DNA of 48,500 nt, taken from NCBI GenBank assembly GCA_963575745.1, contig CAUYUJ010000869.1, positions 201,501 to 250,000 of the forward strand. Reading direction: 5' to 3'. This DNA comes from Prorocentrum cordatum. Its lineage: Eukaryota; Sar; Dinophyceae; Prorocentrales; Prorocentraceae. The notes below the pieces were generated by a model that was given only the letters and a program-made list of their open reading frames with translations, did not search any database and was not told the origin of the DNA. The translations under genes were made by a program, and so were the position numbers. Each line of letters begins with the position of its first letter. Position 1 is the first letter of the stretch. Shown one piece after another: positions 32,438 to 42,289 of the stretch.

Positions 32438-33590
32438 ACGGGCGGTGGCCGCGACCGCTGCCAGTTCCCTTGCTCGATGGTCCGCCCAGCTGGCGCGCGG
32501 CTGCGGCCTGCTGGTCCTGGTACGTCGCTCGGGCCTTCTGCAGGGCTTCGAGCTCCTTCTTCGGCAGGTGCTTAGCAAGGGATTCCATCTCGGCCTTGAA
32601 AAACTCAGAATCAAAAATCGGTGTGTCCGTAATCGATGCTGCTGGCTGTGGCGGCGGTGCTGCCTTCTCAGGCAGGGCCCCCACCATGCTGGCCATGTCG
32701 TTGATGAATTTGAGGATGTCTGCATTGCCTGCAAACTTAGTCTTGGCCTCCGCGATCTTGGCCTTGGATGTCTTGGTGAACTCCGCAAGCGATCCAGGAC
32801 CTTCATCTGGGGCAGTGTCTGCCCAGACTGACTTGGCGTCCTGCTCCTCACGCTGCTGGTCGTCCTGGGCCTGCTCGAGACGTTTCTTCTGCTCGTCGAT
32901 GGACTGGATTGTGGCGTCGAGCTGCAGCTGCAGCTCCTGCTTGGTCTTCTCCAGCTCTGATATCTGGTGCTTGATCTTCTCGACCTTCTCGGCCGCGCGC
33001 TGCACACGGGTGTGGCAGCGCGCCATGCGCTGCGCAGGCGGCAGGCTAGCTGCCTGCGCCGCGCGCGCGTCCACCAAATCAGCTCTGGCCTGCTGCAGCT
33101 TGGCAGCCACATCAGGCACGACGTTGGCGTCCATCTGCTGGTAGGTGCTGACGAGAAGTTCGAGCTGCTCGATCTTCTTGTCTTTGTCGTTGGCGGCGGG
33201 CGCCTCTGACGTGGGCGCGGCCGTGTCCTTGCCCTTGCCCGTGCCACGCGAGCCTTTCCCGTGGCCAGGCGCTGCGCCTGCAGCTGGGCTGCCTGCTGCT
33301 GGCGGCTGGGCTGGGATGGCGGCCGCTGCGATGGCGGTGACCTGCTTGGCGATGGCGTCCAGCTGCTGCTTGGAGAGCCCTGCGGCGCCGCCTGCGCCGC
33401 CCGCGCCCATGCCGCCGCCTGCGTTCTTGCCACCGCCCTTGCGGCGACGGGCACCACGCTGTGGCTGATCACCCTTGTTGTAGAAGAGCCCGCAAATGTG
33501 ACACCACAGCTTGCTAGCCATAGGTGTCCAAGAGCGCGGGCCACACTTCTCACACTGAACCCAAGCCGCTGGCCCTGTGGCCTTCGCCAT
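32430..33590 (-). CDS. LINE ORF1: zinc-ribbon and coiled-coil RNA-binding protein
   Basis: 386 codons. The start at 33590 is the first ATG downstream of the spliced leader. Residues 13-33 form a zinc ribbon, CEKC...CHIC (C-x2-C-x13-C-x2-C). A Gly/Ala/Pro/Lys linker follows, and residues ~140-285 are a strong coiled coil (KVEKIKHQISELEKTKQEL, DEQKKRLEQAQDDQQRE). The tail is Gly/Arg-rich (GTGSGRGHRPYG). This is the expected build of a LINE ORF1 protein, which trimerises through its coiled coil and coats element RNA. It ends in TAA at 32430, overlapping ORF2 by 8 bp in another frame, so ORF2 is probably translated by reinitiation. Confidence 0.8.
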   Translation of the reverse strand: MAKATGPAAWVQCEKCGPRSWTPMASKLWCHICGLFYNKGDQPQRGARRRKGGGKNAGGGMGAGGAGGAAGLSKQQLDAIAKQVTAIAAAAIPAQPPAAGSPAAGAAPGHGKGSRGTGKGKDTAAPTSEAPAANDKDKKIEQLELLVSTYQQMDANVVPDVAAKLQQARADLVDARAAQAASLPPAQRMARCHTRVQRAAEKVEKIKHQISELEKTKQELQLQLDATIQSIDEQKKRLEQAQDDQQREEQDAKSVWADTAPDEGPGSLAEFTKTSKAKIAEAKTKFAGNADILKFINDMASMVGALPEKAAPPPQPAASITDTPIFDSEFFKAEMESLAKHLPKKELEALQKARATYQDQQAAAARQLGGPSSKGTGSGRGHRPYG

Positions 33591-33762
33591 TGCGGAGGAC
33601 GGGCCGTACTGGCAAACTGCTTCTGAGCGAGAATGTTGCGACAGAGTGTGGCACCGCCTGGTGCTCACAGCAAACGAGATGCTCGCAGGCTGACCCCAGG
33701 GACGCGGGCTGGGCCAGTCCTGGAGCGAGCGTTTGGCCCTGCGCCACCTCGAGAGATGGCAA

Positions 33763-33784
33763 CTTGAGCCAAAATGGCTACGGA
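33763..33784 (-). other. Dinoflagellate spliced leader (DinoSL), genomic relic
   Basis: The minus strand reads TCCGTAGCCATTTTGGCT followed by CAAG, identical at all 22 positions to the known dinoflagellate spliced leader. In living cells this leader is added to mRNA 5' ends by trans-splicing from a separate small RNA. A genomic copy fused to a coding sequence therefore records reverse transcription of a mature mRNA. It is not an SL RNA gene: no exon-GT-intron or Sm-site structure follows; the ORF1 leader does. Confidence 0.95.
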
Positions 33785-33797
33785 CATCTCAGAACCG
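33785..33797 (+). repeat. Target-site duplication, right copy
   Basis: CATCTCAGAACCG, directly abutting the 5' end of the LINE and identical to 27224-27236. Other satellite units carry only similar sequence here (for example CATCCCAGAACCC at 34155). Confidence 0.75.
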
Positions 33798-34650
33798 GTC
33801 TCAGAAATGGCTCGGGTTACGAGGATGTCTCATGCGAAAATGGCTTGAACAGGTCAGCTTTAGGCGTCTCGGAATCCACTGTTGCGAGCATGTCGCAGGC
33901 GAAAGTGGCCGGACCGCCATGGGGTAGGACATCATCGAAGTTAGAGGTGCGAGGGCGTATCAGGCGAAAGTGGCCTGAACACCGTATCTCGCGGCAGATC
34001 CGGGGTCAGACTACTTTAAGGCAGGGCACATCCCAGGTCAACGCTGCGAGTTTGTCTAGGCGGAACTGGCCAGCACAATTTGGGGCAGGGAGTATCTGAG
34101 GTTATCGTTGCGAGAATGACTCAAGCGAAAATGGCGCGAATATCTTTGCTCAGGGCATCCCAGAACCCACAGCTGCGAGGATGCAGCAGGCGAAAGTGGC
34201 CTGATCATCATTGGGCTGGGGGCAGGGCAACTCCGCGGTCAGACATGCGAGGATGTCTGACGCGAAAGTGGCCTGATCACCTCAACCCTGGCCGTCTCGG
34301 CAGCCACACTTGCGGGGATGTTACAAGCGAAAGTGGCCAAACCACCATGGGGCAGGGCACGTCCGAGGTCAGATTTGCGAGGAAATCTCAAGCAAAAGTG
34401 GTATGTCCACCTCAGCCGAGGGCGTTTCGGAATCTAGAATTACGAGGATGTCTCTGGCGAAAGTGGCTGGACTACTATGGGGCAGGGCATCTTGGAATCC
34501 AGAAGTGTGAGGATGGCTCAGGCAATGGTGGCCAGATCACCTCGCCTCAAAGCATATCGGATCCCAGAACGCCGATGATGTTTCAAGCGGAATGCGCCGG
34601 AGTTGTGAAGATGTCCATGGCGAGTTCCTTTAGAAAATCACATTGTCGTG
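33785..34650 (+). repeat. 65-bp satellite, right arm (about thirteen units)
   Basis: The anchor GCGAAAGTGGCC or a variant occurs at 33834, 33899, 33964, 34060, 34125, 34190, 34262, 34327, 34392, 34457, 34522 and 34587: mostly exact 65-bp steps, with one long unit of 96 bp and one of 72 bp. The other constant parts are GCGAGGATGTCTCA and GGGGCAGGGCATCTC. Frames reading RMSQAKVAGPP or GCLRRKWPDH come from the repeat and are not genes. Confidence 0.9.
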
Positions 34651-34689
34651 GCGCGTTGGAACCCAGACTTCCGAAGATGTCTCGCGCGA

Positions 34690-34977
34690 AACGGGCCTCC
34701 TCCTCCTCTTCCTCCTCCGCCTCCTCCTCCTCCTCCTTCTCTTCCTCCTCCTTTTCCTCGTCCTCCTCGTCCTCCTCGTCCTCCTCATCCTACTCCTACT
34801 CTTCTCCGCACGCTCCTGATCCTCCTCCTGCTCCTCCTCCCCCTTTTCCTCCTCACCATCCTCGTCATCATCCTCCCAGCCACGCGCGGGCGCGGGCGCG
34901 CGCGCGGGTGCAGCGACGGCGGCGACGGCGGCGGCGACAGCGGCGGCACCGGCGACTGCGGCAGCGCGACGCACGGA
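34690..34977 (+). repeat. (TCC)n-rich tract and GCGGCGAC repeats
   Basis: Interrupted TCC triplets to ~34875, then GCGCGGGCGCG and GGCGGCGAC repeats (34885-34965). This leads into the tandem duplication. Confidence 0.8.
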
Positions 34978-35278
34978 TATCTTCGCGCCCTCGCAAGGCC
35001 ATCGCGAGGCCACCTTGGAGGACGCCAGCTCTCTAGCCTAGGCCGCGACGCGCGAAGCAAGATTATCTTCGCGCCCCTGGGGTGACCGAGTCTCAGACAG
35101 CCGCCAAAGGCCTCCTCCTCCTCCTCCTCCCGCTCCTCGTTGTCCTCTTCCCTCCTCCTCATCTTCCTTATCCTCCCCCTCTTCCTCTTCCCTCCACCTC
35201 CCCCCCCTCCTCCTGCTCGTCTTCCTCCTCCCCTCCTCCTCCCCTTCAGCATCATCTTCGTCATCATTTTCATCATCA

Positions 35279-35315
<37 letters not shown>

Positions 35316-35949
35316 CATCAGCAGCAGCATCATTATCATCATAGCATCCGCATGCTCGTTGCAGCTTTACAGATATCCACAAGAGGAGGGAGTGATAGTA
35401 ATAGTGGTGGTAGTAATATCAACGGCAATAGCGCCGTAGTAGTCGTCGTAATAGTAGTAGCAGCAGTAGTAGTAGCAGTAGCAGTAGGAGCAGTAGTAGT
35501 TCTAATACCTGTGCTCGTACGAATAACAGTAGCAACCACGAGAATAACACATGTGCATCGCAGCGGTAGCCACAATAATATTTGCTGGTGCCGTAGTCGC
35601 AGTTTTCGCAAAACATCCATAGCCGCAACGATCATCTGAAACATGCGTATAGTTGCGCTCGCCTCAAACATTCGTCTTGTTGAAGTTGTGATCGCGATAG
35701 TAGTTGTAGCTGCATTCGTACCAGTAGCAGTAGTGGTAACGATAGTAGTCCATGGGATTAAATTAGTAGCATCAACCATAATAATTGTGGATGTAATAAC
35801 AATGGTAGTAGCAGCTGTTGTATCAGCACCCGTCACAACAGCAATAAGGATAGTAACACATGGGAATCGCATTAACGTAATTGTTAGTACGTGCACTTGT
35901 AATAGCACCGGTGTCAGCAGCGGAAACGGTAGTCATAAGTAGGAGTAGC

Positions 35950-35982
<33 letters not shown>

Positions 35983-35983
35983 C

Positions 35984-36027
<44 letters not shown>

Positions 36028-36069
36028 CGTATAGTAGTAGTAGTAGTAGTAGTAGTAGTTGTTGTAGTT

Positions 36070-36101
<32 letters not shown>

Positions 36102-36164
36102 CGTGAAGTAGTAGTAGTAGTAGTAGTTGTTGTTGTTGTTGTAGTTGTAGTTGTAGTTGTAGTT

Positions 36165-36206
<42 letters not shown>

Positions 36207-36254
36207 AAAGTAGTGGTAGTAGTAGTAGTAGTGGTAGTAGTAGTAGTAGTAGTA

Positions 36255-36292
<38 letters not shown>

Positions 36293-36350
36293 TGTAGTAG
36301 TAGTAGTAGTAATAGTAGTAGTAGTAGTAGTAGTAGTAGTAATAGTAGTG

Positions 36351-36381
<31 letters not shown>

Positions 36382-36401
36382 GTGTTATGGTTGTTGATGT
36401 T
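34978..36401 (+). repeat. Tandem duplication, unit A, with expanded (GTA)n
   Basis: Starts with TTCGCGCCCTCGCAAGGCC and continues through CTAGCCTAGGCCGCGACG, a (TCC)n part, GGGAGTGATAGTAATAG and AGCGGAAACGGTAGT, to a (GTA)n tract at 35945-36385. It closes with TGTTATGGTTGTTGATGTT. Unit B repeats the same order. Tyr-, Val- or Thr-rich frames over it are repeat translations. Confidence 0.85.
35945..36385 (+). repeat. (GTA)n microsatellite, ~440 bp
   Basis: AGT/GTA triplets with scattered GTT, CGT, GGT and AAG variants. It belongs to unit A of the duplication. The matching place in unit B (37300-37320) has only about seven triplets. Confidence 0.95.
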
Positions 36402-37345
36402 CTTCGCACCCTCGCGAGGCCATCGCGAGGCCAACTTGGAGGACGCCAGCTTTCTAGCCTAGGCCGCGACGCGCGAAGCACGATTATCTTCGCACCCCAG
36501 GGGTGACCGAGCCTCGGACAGCCGCAGAAGGCCTCCCCCTCCGCTCCTCGTTGTCCTCTTCCCTCCTCCTCATCTTCCTTATCCTCCCCCTCTTCCTCTT
36601 CCCTCCGCCTCCTCCCCTTCCTGCTTGACTTCCTCCTCCCCTCCTCCTCCTCCTCCTTTCATCATCATTTCCGTTATCATCATCAGCAGCAGCAGCGTTA
36701 TTATCATCATCGACATCCGCATGCTCGATGTAGCTTTACCAATATCCGCAGCAGCAGGGAGTGATAGTAATAGTTGCGGTAGTAATCTCAACGACAATAG
36801 CGCCGTAGTAGTCGTCGTAGTAGTAGCAGCAGTAGTAGTAGTAGCAGTAGCAGTAGGAGCAGTAGTAGTTCTAATACCTGTGCTCGTACGAACAACAGTA
36901 GCAACCACGAGAATAACACATGTGCATCGCAGCGGTAGCCACAATAATATGTGCTGGTGCCGTAGTCGTAGTTTTAGCACTTGTACTGCTAGAAATAGCC
37001 ATAGCCGCAACGATCATTTGAAACATGCGCACAGTTGCGATAGCCTCAATAATTCGTCTTGTTGAAGTTGTGATCGCACTAGTAGCTATAGTTGCATTGG
37101 TACCAGTAACAGCAGTGGTAACGGTAGTAACCCACGGAAACAAAAATTAGTAGCACCAACAATAATATTTGTGGATGGACTACTAATGATAGTAGCAAGT
37201 GTTGTATCAGCACCTGTAACAACAGCAGTGACGTTAGCAAAACATGGGAATCGTATTTTGTCTGTAACACCGGTGACAGCAGCGGAAACGGTAGTAACAA
37301 ATAGGAGTAGTAGTACTAGCTGTTATGGTGATGGATGTTGTAATA
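36402..37345 (+). repeat. Tandem duplication, unit B, contracted (GTA)n
   Basis: Begins TTCGCACCCTCGCGAGGCC and matches unit A block by block, roughly 80-90% alike: CTAGCCTAGGCCGCGACG, GGGAGTGATAGTAATAG, TAACACATGTGCATCGCAGC, AGCGGAAACGGTAGTAAC, a few GTA triplets and TGTTATGGTGATGGATGTT. It has small deletions in the TCC/ATC part. No gene is seen. Confidence 0.85.
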
Positions 37346-37511
37346 GTAGTAGTTATTGTAAGTTTTCCTTGGGGTTCCAGAGAGTTCTTCAGGACAAAGG
37401 AGTCATCATAAAGATTCAGAACGATTGCCACTCGGAGCAGTCCAAAGGATTCTCCAGGATTCCTCAGAAAGATTTCGACGGATTACCACGCGGGCAACTA
37501 CGACAAGTCCG

Positions 37512-37795
37512 AGCCGATCAACCGATAAACCGATAAACTGGTAAACCGAGAGGCCGATACACTGGTAAACGGAGAAACATACAGAAAAAACGATAAACCC
37601 ATAAACCGATAAAGCCATACTGCGCTGAGGTTCGGACACGCTTGCGATGAGTCGGTTTATCGGTTGATCGGTTGATCGGTTTATCGACCGATAAACCGAT
37701 ATAATCATATCGGTTTATCGGTCGATAAACCGATCAACTGATCAATCGAAATAGCTTGCCGGTGTATCGATTTATCGGCTCATCGGTTTTATTTT
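37512..37795. repeat. ACCGATAA / TTATCGGT cluster, copy 2
   Basis: About fifteen copies of the octamer in both orientations, including ACCGATATAATCATATCGG and TTATCGGCTCATCGG, both closely matched in copy 1. The cluster can form a near-perfect hairpin at 37683-37735. Confidence 0.85.
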
Positions 37796-37974
37796 CAGGT
37801 CCTGCGGCTGCAATCTACATATATAGATAAATGTATAAAAAATGTATGCGAACAAAGACAATGCTACGAACAGCAATATTGAAATTACTACGACATATGA
37901 CTGGTAATGACTACAACAGCAACAAACACAAGAATAGCACGAATGGTAATAATAGTGATAATAACAGGAGTAAT

Positions 37975-38464
37975 GATGATGATCATCATCATCACCATCC
38001 TCATCCAGATCCTCGTCCTCATCCTCATCCTCATCGTTGTCGTCAGATGTTTCCCCCAATTCCTCCTCCTTTCCTTCTCAGCATCATCCTCCTGCTTCTC
38101 ATCCACTTCCTTCTCCTCCTCCTCCTCCTTCTCCTCCTCTTCATGCCTCCACCCTCAACATGATGATCCTCCTTTTCCTCCGACTCCTCCCTGGAAGCAG
38201 GACCCACCGGCCGTGAAGTGACTACCGGCAGACCCTGCTGGGTCCCAGAATCTCGACCTCCGCCAAACAGGAGCCTTCCGTTACGGCCACCAGCTGTATC
38301 ATCCCCCTCTTCATCCTTCACCTCCTCCTCCTCCTTAATCCTCGCACTCCTCACCCTCCTCCTCCTCCTCCTCCTCCTCCTCCTCCTCCTCCTCCTCCTC
38401 CTCCTCCTCCTCCTCCTCCTCCTCTTCCTCCTCACACTCCTCCTCCTCCTGTTCCTTCTCCGCC

Positions 38465-38538
<74 letters not shown>

Positions 38539-38646
38539 GTCATCATCATCATCATCATCAGCATCATCATCATCCGCAGCAGCAACATCATCATCATCAG
38601 CAGCAACAACATCAGCAACATCAGCATCATCTTCACCACTACCACC

Positions 38647-38679
<33 letters not shown>

Positions 38680-38824
38680 GTCATCCTCAGCAACAAAAGT
38701 ATCATCATACGCATCACCATCATAAGCATCAGCACCAGCATCAGCATCAGCATGAGCATCATCTGCAGCAACATCAGCCCTCATCGTCAACAACAGAAAC
38801 AACATCATCATCATCATGCTCATT

Positions 38825-38885
<61 letters not shown>

Positions 38886-40755
38886 GCAGCAGAAACAGCA
38901 TCATCAGCAGCAACATCAGCATCATCATCACCACTACCTCCTCAACCACCATCATCATCATCGTCATCACCATCGTCATTATCAGCAACAAAAGTATCAT
39001 CATACGCATCATCATCATAAGCATCAGCATCAGTATTAGCATCAGAATCATCATCATCAGCCCTCATCGTCACCAACAACAGAAACAACAACATCGTCAT
39101 CAGTTGCCTTAGCGTAACCGTGACCATCAGCATCAGCGTCAGCATCAACATCAGCATCGTCATCAGCATCAACACCCACAGCAGCAGCATCAGCATAGTT
39201 CGTCGTTGTCGTACTCGTCCTCGTCGTCGTCATCAGCATCATCAGCAGCATCATCCTGCTTATCAGCATCACGATCAGCAGCAGCATCATCATCAGCATC
39301 ATCATCATCAAGTTTAGCATCATCATCTTCTTCATCATCCTCGTCATCGTCTTCCTCATCATCTTCGTTATCACCATGATCATCATCATCATCATCGTCG
39401 TCGTCATCCTCCTCCTCATCATCATCATCAGCGGCATCACCATCACCACCATCACCATCATCATCGAGATCACCATCATCACCAGCAGTCTCGTCATCAT
39501 CGCCTTCACGCACACTCACACATCCTCACCATCATCCAGGTTCGTAACAACCTCTTCCTCCTCACGCTCGGCAGCATCATGCTCCTTCTCCTCGTCCTCC
39601 TCATCCTCCTCCCCCTCCCCCTCCTCTTTTGCACCACCGTCATCACCATCATGTTCACCAGATTCATCATCGTAGTCGAGAGGGAGGGGGCAGCAAGGAG
39701 AAGAGGGAGAAGAGGAAGAGGAGCAGAAGGAGGAGAAGGAGGAGGAAAGGGAGGAGGGTAGACGTCCGCATCCTCCCCAGTATCTTCACTCTCCTCCTCG
39801 CTCTTCCTCCTCCTCCCCGTCCTCATCCTCATCCACTCCTCCTTCTCTAGCTCCTCCTCCTTCTCCTTCGCCTTCGCTTCTTCCTCCCCCTCCTCCAACT
39901 CATCCCCCTCATAGTCGTCGCCTTCGTCACCGTCACGATCACCATCACCATCATCAGCATCATCATCATCAGCATCACCATTATCATCACCAGCATCATC
40001 ATTGTCAGCATCATCATCACCACCATCGTCATCATCATCCTATTCTTCTCCTTCTTCTTCACCAGCATCACCATAATCCTCATCACCACCACCATCATCA
40101 TCAACATCACCATCAACATCACAACCGATATTGTCGTCGTAGCCACAGTCACCGTAAACAGCAGAATCAGCATCACCATCAGACTTGTCCGCATAACCAT
40201 GCTCCCTCTTCTCTCGAAACACGAGCTCATAGCAAGCATCCTCGCCCTACTAATCATCATCGTCAGCATCATCGTCTTTAGCAACAACAACATCAACAAC
40301 AGCAACAGCATCATCATACTTATCATCATCATGTGTATCATCCTCAGCCGCAGCAGCATCATCATCAGCCTGCGGAGCATCACCATTATTATCATCCTAA
40401 CCATCATCAGCAGAAGTATCATCATTGTCGTCACCACCACACCGCTACCACCATCATTAACATCATCATCATCATCAGCATCAACATCATCGTCACCATC
40501 GTCATCAGCATCCTCGTCATCGTCAGTACCACCACCATCATCAGCATCATCGTCGGCATCATCATCATCATCGTCATCATCATCGTCGTCATCATCATTA
40601 TCATCAGCATGTGCGTCGTCACCATCCTCACCATCAGCATGGTCGACATCATCCAAATCGTCCTGATCCTCACCACCATCATCACAATCACGATCGTCTG
40701 GCTGATCACCGCGACCATCACCATCAGCCTAAGCATCAGCATGTTCCTCCTCCTC
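37975..40755 (+). repeat. Very long degenerate (TCC)n/(ATC)n microsatellite field
   Basis: Nearly 2.8 kb of trinucleotide repeat. TCC runs at 38345-38446, ATC runs at 38466-38545 and 38815-38885, and the rest is ATC diluted with CAG, GTC, TCC and GCA triplets. Two islands lack the repeat: 38160-38320 and 39670-39760 (purine-rich). The minus strand of the first reads DTAGGRNGRLLFGGG and TSRPVGPASREESEEKEDH, which is protein-like but unsupported. Confidence 0.9.
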
Positions 40756-40757
40756 AC

Positions 40758-40946
40758 CGGCATCATCGCCCTGCGGCGAGGCCGTCCTGCGGCGCGGCTG
40801 TCCTTCAGCACGGCCTGGTTCGCAGACTCCACGGCCTGCCGCACGTAGCGCTCGATGGCGCAAGGGTCGGCGCGATGCACGAAGGCCTGTGCCACGGCGC
40901 CCCCCCCACCTGCGCTGGCCGAGGCGGCCACCCCGAGGGGTCGATC
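40758..40946 (-). CDS. Candidate internal exon, unknown protein
   Basis: 63 codons on the minus strand between an acceptor (GGAATAG before GAT at 40946) and a donor (GTGAGG after 40758), both phase 0. It reads DRPLGVAASASAGGGG, AVAQAFVHRADPCAIERY, VRQAVESANQAVLKDSR and GRPRRRAMMP. The middle is a clear amphipathic helix, and the in-frame TAG in the acceptor argues for an exon edge. Its downstream intron would be the microsatellite field. No family is recognised, and neighbouring exons were not found. Confidence 0.35.
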
Positions 40947-41291
40947 CTATTCCGTGTGTGTCCTCCTCGTCTTCCTCCTCCTCCTCCTAGCAATGTCAAG
41001 GTTCTGGTGCCTTCTCGGCCCGCGCACTTTGGAAGTGCCGCAGTGGGCCAGAGCCAGACTTCAAGCGACTGTCGTGGCCACTGGCACCCAGCAAGGCAAG
41101 ATGTGGTGCTGACGCGATCGGGTCTGCACCTGTCGCAGCCACACGTGGAGAAGAAAGCGTCGTCTCTGTGACGCCAACGCTCCTGCCAGAGTCCTCCGAG
41201 AGCTCCGCCGTCCAGGAGCGGCCGTGCCGTGGGATGATGCCAGGCGGGGCGCCGTGGGCCAACGGGACCCTGCGGCTCGGACCAGACGACG

Positions 41292-42200
41292 GTGCCCGCA
41301 GAGCGAACGCCGACCCACGCCCAGTCTGGAGAGCTCGTGTTCGAGGCGCTGCGCGAGATGGCTAAGTCCACGGGCAGCGGAGGCACGGGAGACGCTGTCG
41401 AGCACATCGAGGAGAAGGAAGTCCAGCCTGCTGCGCCTCCCCAGCCTGCCGACCTTCGGACCAAGTCTCCGCAAGACCGTCTGGGACGTCGTTCCAGGAA
41501 GTGCAAGCAGGTGGACGCTGCCGAGCTGCGCGTCAAGGATGGCAAAGCTGAGGTGGCCGAGGCCGAGGCAGCGGCCAAGGCGGAGCGAGATCAGCTGGAG
41601 GAGCACAAGGCCCATCAGCTCAAGCTCAAGGACGCCATCCTCGAGGCCCAGGCCAAGTCGATGCTTCCTGAGCTACCCCACCAGGTGGTCGAGACCAACC
41701 CCTTTATGCTGCCCCTGCAGGAACCGAGGCCTTTCACAAGCTGCTGGAGCGCGGGGCGAAGCAGTTCAAACTCGACCTCTCTGGGCCGCTCGGCGTCGTC
41801 CCATCCGAGATGGGGCGGCGAAGTCTGCGGCTCAGAAGGCTACCCCATCTCCAGCTGCTGCAGCTGCTGCTCCTGCTGCTCGTGATGCTGCTGGAGATGC
41901 CGCTGCGGCCGTCGACCTCCCCGTGGACGGAGCCGCGGAGAGGGACGCGGAGCTCGGCGCTGACAGCCCCGACGTCGCCCAGCATTTGCGCAGAGCAGGT
42001 GTCTCCACGGACGACGAGGCGGCGGTCCAGCGGCTCCTCGACCGCCTGTCCCTGGCGGCCGTCGAGCGTGCCAACAAGGTATGGCCGTGGCGACAGCCCG
42101 CATCCGCCCTGGACCCAGCGCCCGGGAGGCTCCAGCATCCTGGGGACCCCAGCGGCGCTCGGGAGGCCAGAATGGACGGTGCGGCTCGGACACGCATAAT
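41292..42200 (+). pseudogene. LINE ORF1-like coiled-coil fragment
   Basis: From 41292 the plus strand encodes an Ala/Glu/Lys/Gln-rich coiled coil (DAAELRVKDGKAEVAEAEAA, RDQLEEHKAHQLKLKDAILE). Near 41725 the coding sequence changes frame (EAFHKLLERGAKQFKLDL), and near 41815 again (GAAKSAAQKATPSP, then STDDEAAVQRLLDRLSLAA). The composition and position before RT debris suggest a decayed LINE ORF1. A host coiled-coil protein is possible. No zinc ribbon like that of the intact element is seen. Confidence 0.4.
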
Positions 42201-42289
42201 CATGGGCAAGGGTGGCCGCTGGAAGACGGAACGTTTGACCCCCACTCCCTGGACAAGCCCGGCGAGCAGTGCTGGCGAGGACGCCACGA

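Larger units (their letters stand above)
27239..33784 (-). mobile_element. Full-length LINE-type retrotransposon headed by a spliced leader
   Basis: 6.5 kb on the minus strand with all parts in order: DinoSL (33784-33763), 172-nt 5' UTR, ORF1, ORF2 with endonuclease, reverse transcriptase, zinc finger and RNase H, a 170-nt 3' UTR and nine A (T9 at 27239-27247). It is bounded by a 13-bp direct repeat and sits inside a 65-bp satellite. The ends are those of a reverse-transcribed, trans-spliced, polyadenylated mRNA. The only clear lesion is a one-base frameshift in RNase H, so the insertion looks recent compared with the decayed fragments at 41-46 kb. Confidence 0.85.

Noticed and set aside
32438-33553. 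N-terminal extension of the LINE RT frame, Ser/Arg/Pro-rich
   Set aside because: It overlaps ORF1 in a different phase and has the composition of a shadow frame. The ATG at 32437 is a better start.
33763-33784. SL RNA gene
   Set aside because: The leader is followed by an mRNA-like 5' UTR and ORF, without a GT donor or Sm-site region, so it is a reverse-transcribed relic.
33733-35036. Plus-strand frames with RKWPDH-type repeats
   Set aside because: Products of the 65-bp satellite; 65 is not a multiple of three, so the phase changes every unit.
35823-36481. Tyr- or Thr-rich minus-strand frames
   Set aside because: Translation of the (GTA)n microsatellite.
40805-41615. Minus-strand Leu/Arg-rich frames opposite the coiled-coil fragment
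   Set aside because: The plus strand gives a coherent coiled coil; the minus frames are its complement.
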